A stretch of 37,796 nt of DNA from an uncultured Erysipelotrichaceae bacterium (lineage in GTDB: Bacteria > Bacillota_I > Bacilli_A > RF39 > UBA660), in assembly GCA_902783215.1 (NCBI GenBank), contig CACZQD010000038.1, forward strand, positions 1-37,796, given 5' to 3'. The notes beneath the pieces were generated by a model. That model worked only from the letters and a program-made list of their open reading frames with translations. It did no database searches and was not told the DNA's origin. Positions 16,850 through 23,385 of this stretch are shown here, piece by piece; positions within the stretch are counted from its first letter, which is position 1; the number at the start of each line of letters is the position of its first letter. Both the position numbers and the translations under genes were made by a program.

Positions 16850-18091
16850 ATGTATTATTCAAGATGGGCTGAAGAAGCTGAGATAAAAGAAAACTGTACT
16901 TTAAATGGTTCAGGTATACCAGTGATATATGATAATAAAGATATCTATTGTTTAGATCATACTTATCATAATTTGGTTATTGGAAGTGAGGGAAGTGGTA
17001 AAACACAAGTTACTATTTTACCTTTAATTAAAAATTCTATTAAAGACAGACATTCAATTATTATTAATGATGTAAAAGGTGATTTATTCAAAACTACAAA
17101 GGATTTATTTGAAAGTAATGGATATAGTGTGATTAGTATCAATTATCAAAATCCTAGTTCAGGTAATAGTTTTAATCCATTAGATGTTCCATATAAACTA
17201 TACAAGGATAATAATGATAAAGCTTTAAAAATGGTTGAGGAAGTTGGTTATTATTTATTAAATGAAGGTAAAATTAATGGAGATCCATTTTGGGAGAATA
17301 CTGCTATTGATTATTTTACTGGTCTTACTTTGTATTTGTTTGAACAAGGAGATATATCTAATATTAATATAAGTGGTGTTTATAATTTATCAAATGAAAT
17401 TAATGAAAATCGTAAAGAATTTTTAGGTAAACTAGACAAAAAATCTAATATTTATGCTTATTTAGTATCTACTCTACAAGCTCCACCAGAAACATACGGC
17501 AGTATATTATCAGTATTTCACCAAAAAATTAGGAAATATATTGTTGGTGATAATTTAAAAGACATGCTAGAAAAAAGTAATTTCGATATGATGAATATTG
17601 TAAATAAAAAACAAGTTATCTTTGTTATAAGTGGTACTAGTAATTATAGTGATCATTTAGTCCCACTAGTATTTAGCCAAGCATATAGTATTAAAGAGTG
17701 CAACAGTGATAGTAAACAATTTATTAATATGATTATTGATGATTTTGATTTGCTTATTCCTATGAAAAATATAATTAAGATACTAAATTATGCTCGTAGT
17801 ATTGGTGTAAATTATACAGTAACTGTTAAAAATTTTACTAATTTAATTAATCTGTATGGTAAAGAAACTTTTGAAATGATGAAATTATGCTTTTCTAACT
17901 TAATTTATTTAATTAGTAATGATATTGATACATTAAAACAAATTAGTGATTATTGTGGTAATATAGATAAAGATAATAAGCTAATTACAGTTGATGAACT
18001 AAGAAGATTAAAGTCATTTGAAGCTGTTATTTTAGTTGTTAGATGTATGCCATATCGTGTTAATCTAGTTCCAGATTATAAGATTAATTAA
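16850..18091 (+). CDS. VirD4/TraG-like coupling ATPase, orphan
   Basis: About 413 residues. The Walker A is GSEGSGKTQVT (near 45-52), then INDVKGDLFKTT, a hallmark of VirD4/TraG proteins. Further on are NSFNPLD, FWENTA, the LQAPPETYGSILSVF region, and a Walker B-like IIDDFDLL (near 293). In conjugative type IV secretion these hexameric ATPases recruit substrates to the channel. Here there is no N-terminal membrane anchor, and no relaxase or other T4SS gene nearby, so a soluble DNA-translocase-like role is equally possible. In the Walker B region the usual DEF reads DDF. ATG 16850 follows GGGAGG with 6-nt spacing. Confidence 0.8.
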   Translation: MYYSRWAEEAEIKENCTLNGSGIPVIYDNKDIYCLDHTYHNLVIGSEGSGKTQVTILPLIKNSIKDRHSIIINDVKGDLFKTTKDLFESNGYSVISINYQNPSSGNSFNPLDVPYKLYKDNNDKALKMVEEVGYYLLNEGKINGDPFWENTAIDYFTGLTLYLFEQGDISNINISGVYNLSNEINENRKEFLGKLDKKSNIYAYLVSTLQAPPETYGSILSVFHQKIRKYIVGDNLKDMLEKSNFDMMNIVNKKQVIFVISGTSNYSDHLVPLVFSQAYSIKECNSDSKQFINMIIDDFDLLIPMKNIIKILNYARSIGVNYTVTVKNFTNLINLYGKETFEMMKLCFSNLIYLISNDIDTLKQISDYCGNIDKDNKLITVDELRRLKSFEAVILVVRCMPYRVNLVPDYKIN

Positions 18092-18116
18092 TAAATATAT
18101 TAAAGGGGGTTATAAA

Positions 18117-18266
18117 ATGAAAAAAAGATTAGAAGTGTATCGTTTTTTAAGAAGAGAATTACTTAAAATACAACTTAGTAATCAAACAGAAGAACAATTT
18201 CGTCCAGCTATTCAAGGTAAACCTAAGGTAAAGAAATTAGGTGTTTGGAAAAAGTTACCAAGATAA
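18117..18266 (+). CDS. 49-residue basic protein, unknown
   Basis: Small frame with a strong ribosome binding site (AAAGGGGG, 18102-18109) 25 nt after the VirD4-like gene. The protein is strongly basic: MKKRLEVYRFLRREL at the start and KPKVKKLGVWKKLPR at the end. It has a helical N-terminal half and a Pro/Lys tail. No membrane helix. Probably in one operon with the ATPase, since a terminator directly follows and overlaps its stop codon. Nucleic-acid or ATPase binding would fit the charge, but that is guesswork. Confidence 0.65.
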   Translation: MKKRLEVYRFLRRELLKIQLSNQTEEQFRPAIQGKPKVKKLGVWKKLPR

Positions 18267-18281
18267 TTGGTAATTTTTTTT
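18255..18281 (+). terminator. Terminator after the 49-aa gene
   Basis: TTACCA (18255-18260) / TGGTAA (18268-18273), followed by eight T. The TAA stop is in the loop. Confidence 0.8.
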
Positions 18282-18308
18282 GTATTCAAGTGATAAATGT
18301 GCTAAAAT
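18280..18308 (+). promoter_or_regulatory. Promoter for the 18331 gene
   Basis: -35 TTGTAT (18280-18285), 17-bp spacer, extended -10 TGTGC-TAAAAT (18303-18308). Confidence 0.65.
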
Positions 18309-18330
18309 ATTTATTCAAGAGGCAGATAAT

Positions 18331-18762
18331 ATGAGTAAAACGCAACTAGAAAATATTAAATATCGAATATTAAAAATGATTTCAAGTGGATTAATAACCA
18401 ATGAAGATATAAAAGAGTTAAATAGTATGACATGGGAAGAGGTATCTAATGCTTATAATCCTAATAGTTTTAAAAGTACTGTTTTATTTCAAATATATTG
18501 TAATCCATATTTACTATGTAATGATAATATAATCAAATTTAAATTTGGTATAGATATAGATGATATAGCAGATTTGTTAATTAAACGTTATAATAATGAA
18601 TTAGAAGAGTATACATATAGATTGAAAGAAGGATATATAAATAGGGATGAATATGAGTTAATGTGCGATGAATTATATTCATTATATTTTAATTCTTCAT
18701 TTGTATCAGAACGCCTATATAGAATTAGAAAAAAATTCGTATTAAAAATGTTTGAAAAATAA
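18331..18762 (+). CDS. Unknown soluble protein
   Basis: About 143 residues, not recognised. It is predicted helical and acidic, with YRILKMISSGLITNEDIKEL near the start, FKFGIDIDDIADLLIKRYNN in the middle and a basic end (RIRKKFVLKMFEK). There is no signal peptide or membrane segment. The start at 18331 follows AAGAGGC; the frame is open from 18280 but the promoter lies there. It sits between the ATPase cluster and the Phe T-box. The next promoter's -35 lies inside its 3' end. Confidence 0.65.
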   Translation: MSKTQLENIKYRILKMISSGLITNEDIKELNSMTWEEVSNAYNPNSFKSTVLFQIYCNPYLLCNDNIIKFKFGIDIDDIADLLIKRYNNELEEYTYRLKEGYINRDEYELMCDELYSLYFNSSFVSERLYRIRKKFVLKMFEK

Positions 18763-18780
18763 TAAGAATTGTGCTAAAAT
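18752..18780 (+). promoter_or_regulatory. pheST operon promoter
   Basis: -35 TTGAAA (18752-18757, inside the previous gene), 17-bp spacer, extended -10 TGTGC-TAAAAT (18775-18780). Transcription starts right before the T-box stem I. Confidence 0.75.
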
Positions 18781-18782
18781 GT

Positions 18783-18994
18783 AAGAAAGCGATGACGAAA
18801 GAGTAGTAGTAAAATTAATTATTTGAAGAGAGTTAGTGGTTGGTGGGAACTAATAATAATATTTTATGAATTCACTTTCTAGTGTTATATTTAAAATTTA
18901 TAACGGTGACGCGTTATAGTCTTAAGTGCATAATAAATATTATGAAGTAGGGTGGTACCGCGATAATTCGTCCCTATATCATAATATTTTTTTT
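18783..18994 (+). promoter_or_regulatory. Phe T-box riboswitch leader with terminator
   Basis: Stem I closes with AGAAAG (18784-18789) and CTTTCT (18875-18880). The specifier-loop codon is TTC (18871-18873, Phe), on the 3' side of stem I where expected. The T-box sequence AGGGTGGTACCGCG (18949-18962) pairs with the uncharged tRNA acceptor end. The terminator uses AAATATTATG...TAGGG (18935-18952) with CCCTA...CATAATATTT (18972-18989) and a T-run. Uncharged tRNA-Phe should stabilise the antiterminator and allow pheS-pheT expression. Confidence 0.93.
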
Positions 18995-19010
18995 GATAGG
19001 AGGAAAGATT

Positions 19011-20054
19011 ATGGAAGATGTAAAAATTAATAGTATTATTAATGATATTAATGAGAAAATGAAAAATGTTGAAGGTTTAAATGAGTTATATGCTTTAAAG
19101 GTAGAATATACTGGTAAAAAAGGTATTATTACTGAATTACAAAGTGGTATTAAAGAAGCTACTGATAAGAAAGCTTATGGAATGAGTTTAAATAAAATTA
19201 AGACTGAATTTAATAGTAAATATCAGGAAAAAGAAATGGAAATAAATGATCGTATTTTAAAAGAAAAATTGGAAAGTGAACGTATAGATATAACACTTCC
19301 AAGTAAAAGGATTAGACGTGGTACCAAACATCCAATGACTATGACTATTGAGAAGATTGAAGATTTATTTGTATCTATGGGATATGATGTTGTTGATGGA
19401 CCTGAGTTAGAGTCGGATGAATATTGTTTTGAAAGATTAAATTTACCTAAGAATCATCCAGCTCGTGATATGCAAGATAGTTTTTATATAACGAATGAAA
19501 AATTACTTAGGACACAGACATCTGCTGTTCAAGCTCGTTATATGGAAAGTAAAAAAGAACCTGAACCAATTAGAATAATTGTGCCAGGAAAAACTTATAG
19601 AAGAGATGATGATGCTTCACATGCTCCACAATTTGGTCAAATAGAAGGATTAGTTGTTGATAAAAAAGAAAACAATGTATCTTTGGCTGATTTAAAAGGA
19701 ACTCTGGAAATATTTGCACGTACAATGTTAGGCGATGATTTAGATATTAGATTTAGGCCAAGTTATTTCCCATTTACGGAACCATCTTATGAAGTAGATG
19801 TTACTTGTTTTAAATGTCATGGTAAAGGATGTAATTTGTGCAAAGAAACAGGTTGGATTGAAGTTTTTGCAGCTGGTATGGTTCATCCTAATGTCTTACG
19901 TGATAATGGCTATGATCCAGAGGTATGGGGTGGATTTGCTTTTGGTCCAGGATGGGATCGTATTACAATGTTTAAATATGGAATACCAGATATAAGACTT
20001 TTATATCAAAATGATATAAGATTCTTAAAACAATTTGATAGGAAGGATGATTAA
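19011..20054 (+). CDS. pheS: Phenylalanine--tRNA ligase alpha subunit
   Basis: About 347 residues. After a short N-terminal coiled coil come the class II synthetase motifs: HPMTMTIEKIEDLFVSMGYDVVDGPE, LLRTQTSAVQ (motif 2 region), RPSYFPFTEPSYEVDV and GPGWDRITMFKYGI (motif 3). A treble-clef-like CFKCHGKGCNLCKETGW lies between, as in Bacillus PheS. The start at 19011 has AGGAGG (18998-19003) with a 7-nt spacer; the frame is open from a TTG at 18993 that belongs to the T-box terminator tail. The beta subunit follows after 2 nt. Confidence 0.97.
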   Translation: MEDVKINSIINDINEKMKNVEGLNELYALKVEYTGKKGIITELQSGIKEATDKKAYGMSLNKIKTEFNSKYQEKEMEINDRILKEKLESERIDITLPSKRIRRGTKHPMTMTIEKIEDLFVSMGYDVVDGPELESDEYCFERLNLPKNHPARDMQDSFYITNEKLLRTQTSAVQARYMESKKEPEPIRIIVPGKTYRRDDDASHAPQFGQIEGLVVDKKENNVSLADLKGTLEIFARTMLGDDLDIRFRPSYFPFTEPSYEVDVTCFKCHGKGCNLCKETGWIEVFAAGMVHPNVLRDNGYDPEVWGGFAFGPGWDRITMFKYGIPDIRLLYQNDIRFLKQFDRKDD

Positions 20055-20056
20055 TA

Positions 20057-22429
20057 ATGATATTATCGAGAAAGTTTATTAAAGATTATATTGATATTGA
20101 TGATAAGTTATCAATATCAGATATTGCTGAAGATATGACCAGAGTAGGTAATGAATATGATTATGCGGGACCACTTATTAATTGTACTAACTTAGTAGTA
20201 GGTAAAATCATTAAATGTGTTGATCATCCAGATAGTGATCATCTGCACCTTTGCAATGTTGATGTTGGTAATGAAGTTTTACAAATTGTTTGTGGTGCGC
20301 CTAATGCTAGAGAGGGTATCTATGTTATAGTTGCTTTAGTTGGGGCTAAACTTCCTAATGGAGAAATAAAAAAAGGTAAAATTAGAGGAGTAGAATCAAG
20401 TGGTATGATGTGCTCTAAGGCAGAGTTGGGACTTGATAATAAATTTTTAACAGATGCTGATAGAGAAGGAATATACGAGTTTTCAAACAAACCAAAATTA
20501 GGTATGAATGCTATCGAAGCTTTAGGATTGGACGATGAAATAATTGATTTTGAACTTACTTCTAATCGTGGCGATGAATTAAGTGTATTAGGACTTGCTT
20601 ATGAATTAGGTGCTATATATGATAAAAAAGTAAAAGATATTGATTTAAAATATACAGAAGATAAAGAAAGTATTAATGGTAAGTTTAATGTTGAAGTAAA
20701 AACAGATAATTGTAGTTTATTTTTAGCTAAAAAGGTTGTTGATGTAACAATCAAAGAAAGTCCAGAATTTATTAAAAATAGACTTATAGCTAGTAATATT
20801 AGACCAATCAATAATGTTGTTGATATATCTAATTATGTTATGTTAGAAACAGGACAACCACTTCATTATTATGATGCTGATCGTTTAGGTGATACCATTG
20901 TAGTTAGAATGGCTAAGGAAAATGAATTACTTACAACTTTAGATGGTGAAAAACGAATTTTAACTACTAATGATATAGTAATAGCTAATAAAAATGATGC
21001 TGTAGGTCTTGCCGGAGTTATGGGAGGACTTGATACTGAAGTAGAGGATACTACCAAAAATATAATTATTGAATCAGCTATCTTTGATGCAGCAAGTGTG
21101 CGAAAAACTAGTAAGAAAATCCTTAGAAGTGAAGCCTCTAATCGTTTTGAAAAGGGTCTTGATCCTAATAGAACGTATATGGCAATGGAAAGAAGTTGTG
21201 CTTTATTAGAAAAATATGCTGGTGCTAAAATCTTAAAAGATACAATTATTTATGATAAATCAAATAAAGAAGATAAAGCAATCGAAATAACTGAAGATAA
21301 TATTAATAATGTTTTAGGTACTGATATAAGTAAAAAAGAAATCATAAATATTTTTGAAAGATTAGGATTTAGTACCGAAGATAAAAAAGACAAAATAAAA
21401 GTAATTGTACCACAGAGAAGATTAGATATAAATATAAAAGAAGATTTAATTGAAGAAGTGGGAAGAATATATGGAATTAATAATATTGAAAGTAAACTTC
21501 CAAAATTAGATATGCGTCGTGGAACATTTGACAAGACAACGAGAAATATCAAAAATAAAATGGTTGATTTAGGACTTAATGAAGTATTAACACAAATATT
21601 TATTAATCCTAGTGAAGGTAAAAAGTATACTACTGATAATTTCGAAGTAGTTAAATTATTAGATCCATTATCAATAGAAAAAGCCGCACTAAGATATACA
21701 TTGGTGCCATCGTTAATGAAAGTATATGATTATAATAAAGCTCATGGAGTTAAAGATTTATCAATTTTTGAAATAGGTAAAGGTTTTTATCTAAAAGATT
21801 CAAAATATGGAGAAAATAGTAAATTATGTGCTTTATTGACAGGAGATTACTTTTATCAAGTAGGTAACAATATAAAAATAGATTTTTATATTGTTAAAGG
21901 AATAGTTGAAGAATTATTAGATTATTTAGGATACAGTAATAGATATAATTTGGTAGTACCAAATAACATTGCTGAAGAATTTCATTCAGGGGTATATGCT
22001 AATATATGTTTACAAGGAAAAGAAATAGGATTTATTGGTAAATTAAACCCATCTATAGTGAAAGAAGATGTATATCTATTTGAAATTAATTTAGATAAAT
22101 TATTAAAAAATAGAACATCAAAAATAAAATTTAAAGAAATATCTAAATATCCTACTATCACTAAGGATTTAGCTTTCATTATGAAAAAAGATGTTATGAA
22201 TAGTGATATTGAAAAAATTATAAAAAAAGCCGGTGGAAGATTACTTGATGATATTCAAATATTTGACATTTATACTGGTGAAAAGATATCTAGGGATGAA
22301 AAATCTATTGCTTATTCTTTAACATTTAAGGATGAAAATCGTACTTTAAATGAAGAAGAAGTTATGGAAGTATTTAATAACATTATTGATAAAGTTGAAA
22401 AAACAGGTGCGAAATTAAGAAATGAATAA
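20057..22429 (+). CDS. pheT: Phenylalanine--tRNA ligase beta subunit
   Basis: A 790-residue subunit. It has an N-terminal tRNA-binding OB domain (VGKIIKCVDHPDSDHLHLCNVDVG, near 45-70), a B3/4 editing domain (RPINNVVDISNYVMLETGQPLHYYD), a B5 domain and a synthetase core. The C-terminal FDX-ACB anticodon-binding domain contains KYPTITKDLAF. PheT pairs with PheS as an alpha2-beta2 enzyme; the editing domain hydrolyses mischarged Tyr-tRNA-Phe. Length is typical. The start of the HD gene (22422) overlaps the stop of pheT by 8 nt. Confidence 0.97.
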   Translation: MILSRKFIKDYIDIDDKLSISDIAEDMTRVGNEYDYAGPLINCTNLVVGKIIKCVDHPDSDHLHLCNVDVGNEVLQIVCGAPNAREGIYVIVALVGAKLPNGEIKKGKIRGVESSGMMCSKAELGLDNKFLTDADREGIYEFSNKPKLGMNAIEALGLDDEIIDFELTSNRGDELSVLGLAYELGAIYDKKVKDIDLKYTEDKESINGKFNVEVKTDNCSLFLAKKVVDVTIKESPEFIKNRLIASNIRPINNVVDISNYVMLETGQPLHYYDADRLGDTIVVRMAKENELLTTLDGEKRILTTNDIVIANKNDAVGLAGVMGGLDTEVEDTTKNIIIESAIFDAASVRKTSKKILRSEASNRFEKGLDPNRTYMAMERSCALLEKYAGAKILKDTIIYDKSNKEDKAIEITEDNINNVLGTDISKKEIINIFERLGFSTEDKKDKIKVIVPQRRLDINIKEDLIEEVGRIYGINNIESKLPKLDMRRGTFDKTTRNIKNKMVDLGLNEVLTQIFINPSEGKKYTTDNFEVVKLLDPLSIEKAALRYTLVPSLMKVYDYNKAHGVKDLSIFEIGKGFYLKDSKYGENSKLCALLTGDYFYQVGNNIKIDFYIVKGIVEELLDYLGYSNRYNLVVPNNIAEEFHSGVYANICLQGKEIGFIGKLNPSIVKEDVYLFEINLDKLLKNRTSKIKFKEISKYPTITKDLAFIMKKDVMNSDIEKIIKKAGGRLLDDIQIFDIYTGEKISRDEKSIAYSLTFKDENRTLNEEEVMEVFNNIIDKVEKTGAKLRNE

Positions 22430-23057
22430 AGCTCAGAATGTTATTGAATATTATGTTCAATGTAATAATTTGAAAAATGTTATTCGTACTGGTTGAAAAA
22501 ATTGAAATATAAAAAAAGAACGTTTAGAAAGTGTTGCTGAGCATATCTTTGGCGTTCAAATGCTAGCTATTGCTATGTATTCAGAGTATAATTATGATAT
22601 TGATATAAAAAAAGTAATCACTATGCTCGCACTACATGAATTAGAAGAAATAATTATTGGTGATTTAACTTTATTTGATATATCCAAAAAAGATAAGGAA
22701 ATTATTGGTCACGATGCTGTTAATAAAGTTGTTAAATCGTTAAAAATTAAAGATGATATTAAAAATATAGTATTAGAATTTGATAGTTTAAAAACAAAAG
22801 AAGCTCGCTTTGCTTTTTACTGTGATAAACTAGAAGCTGATATTCAATCAAAGCTATATGATGAAGAATGATGTGTTGATATAAATAATCAGCAAAATAA
22901 CAAAGTTATAAAAGATAAAAAAGTACAGAAATTACTTCAAGAAGGTAAAAGTTTTTCGGGAATGTGGATATTATTTGGACAAGAACGATATGGATATGAT
23001 GATAATTTTAAGGAAGTATCTAAATATGTGTTAAAAAATAAAGTTTCTTATAAATAA
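22422..23057 (+). CDS. YfbR-like HD-domain phosphohydrolase with three in-frame TGA codons
   Basis: The 211-codon frame starts with ATG overlapping the pheT stop and ends in TAA (23055-23057). It is intact except for TGA at 22494-22496, 22503-22505 and 22869-22871 (codons 25, 28 and 150). The product matches HD_3/YfbR-type 5'-nucleotidases: IRTG-x-KN-x-NIKKERLESVAEH, ALHELEEIIIGD, CDKLEADIQ, then a C-terminal GMWILFGQERY. The family normally has Trp in the first two TGA positions (TGW...W...ESVAEH). There are no frameshifts and no internal TAA or TAG. Either UGA is read as Trp here, or the gene has decayed by G-to-A changes only. Conventional gene calling would report just 22560-22871. Confidence 0.75.
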
Positions 23058-23069
23058 GAACAAATGTTC
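23058..23069. promoter_or_regulatory. LexA/DinR (SOS) box-like operator
   Basis: GAACAAATGTTC matches the Firmicute SOS-box core GAAC-RNRY-GTTY at every position. It sits in a longer palindrome (AAGAACA-AA-TGTTCTT, 23056-23071). It directly abuts the -35 element of the small-peptide promoter, where bound LexA would block RNA polymerase. No T-run follows, so it is not a terminator. Confidence 0.65.
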
Positions 23070-23098
23070 TTGTGCAAAATATAGAATAATGGTATGAT
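23070..23098 (+). promoter_or_regulatory. Promoter for the 27-aa peptide mRNA
   Basis: -35 TTGTGC (23070-23075), 17-bp spacer, -10 TATGAT (23093-23098). The start should be near 23105-23108, leaving a 5' leader of about 60 nt with a hairpin (GTTGG 23120-23124 / CCAAC 23133-23137). Confidence 0.65.
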
Positions 23099-23136
23099 AA
23101 AATTATGGAACATTTAAGAGTTGGGTGATTTGCCAA
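23093..23136 (+). repeat. Left arm of imperfect inverted repeat
   Basis: Runs from the -10 element through the 5' leader (TATGATAAAAT, GGAACA, TAAG, GTTGGGTG, TTGCCAA). It matches the reverse complement of 23287-23328 apart from a 3-nt gap, two substitutions and small indels. Confidence 0.75.
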
Positions 23137-23164
23137 CCTTCAAAATAGGAGGGGAGGCAATAGT

Positions 23165-23248
23165 ATGAGTAAGAGGGATTTATTAATTACTTCATTAGTC
23201 ATTTATATCTTCCTGTTATTACTGTTACTTTATAAAGTAACAATATAA
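23165..23248 (+). CDS. 27-residue hydrophobic peptide, candidate type I toxin
   Basis: Very short frame with an unusually strong ribosome binding site (AGGAGGGGAGG, 23147-23157; 7-nt spacing). The peptide starts MSKRD, has a single membrane helix (LLITSLVIYIFLLLLLLY, about residues 6-23) and ends KVTI. This size and layout (charged flanks, one Leu/Ile-rich helix) resemble membrane-acting type I toxins such as TisB or Fst, with no clear sequence identity to either. CCTTC (23137-23141) can pair with GGAGG (23148-23152) to hide the ribosome binding site. An opposing promoter lies downstream, and a LexA-box-like palindrome lies upstream. Function is inferred from layout only. Confidence 0.55.
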   Translation: MSKRDLLITSLVIYIFLLLLLLYKVTI

Positions 23249-23249
23249 T

Positions 23250-23313
23250 AAGAAAATCACCTAACAATTGTTAGGTGAACCAAGTTATTTGGCAACACCC
23301 AACAACTTAGGTG
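23250..23313 (-). ncRNA. Predicted antisense RNA opposing the 27-aa peptide mRNA
   Basis: Predicted from a minus-strand promoter (23346-23318) reading toward the peptide gene and ending at a perfect palindromic hairpin (23257-23278) followed on that strand by TTTTCTT. The RNA would be about 60-65 nt. It would overlap the 3' part of the peptide transcript and share its 5' hairpin design. No expression data; boundaries approximate. Confidence 0.45.
23257..23278 (-). terminator. Perfect 22-nt palindrome, minus-strand terminator
   Basis: TCACCTAAC / GTTAGGTGA with AATT centre; T-rich tail (TTTTCTTATTAT) only on the minus strand. It could end the antisense RNA and also pyk read-through. Confidence 0.65.
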
Positions 23314-23328
23314 TTCCATTTTATCATA
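23287..23328 (-). repeat. Right arm of imperfect inverted repeat
   Basis: Reverse complement resembles 23093-23136, including the TATGATAAAAT promoter portion and the hairpin-forming GTTGGGTG...GCCAA block. Together the arms bracket about 236 bp. Confidence 0.75.
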
Positions 23329-23346
23329 TGCAGAAATATCTGTTTA
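23318..23346 (-). promoter_or_regulatory. Minus-strand promoter for the antisense RNA
   Basis: -35 TAAACA (23346-23341), 17-bp spacer, -10 TAAAAT (23323-23318), then GGAACACC as probable start region. Confidence 0.5.
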
Positions 23347-23385
23347 CATATAGATTTTAGCGCATAATTAATATCTTGTCAATTA

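Noticed and set aside
19509..19757. AGG reassigned to Met, reported for some uncultured Bacilli
   Set aside because: AGG at 19509-19511 and 19755-19757 falls at strictly conserved Arg positions of PheS (LLRTQTS and FRPSYFPFTEPS), so AGG reads as Arg here.
20599..22179. Minus-strand frames within pheT
   Set aside because: Shadows of pheT with no ribosome binding sites or recognisable products.
23056..23071. Palindrome after the HD gene as a Rho-independent terminator
   Set aside because: The loop would be only 2 nt and no T-run follows. The operator reading fits better.
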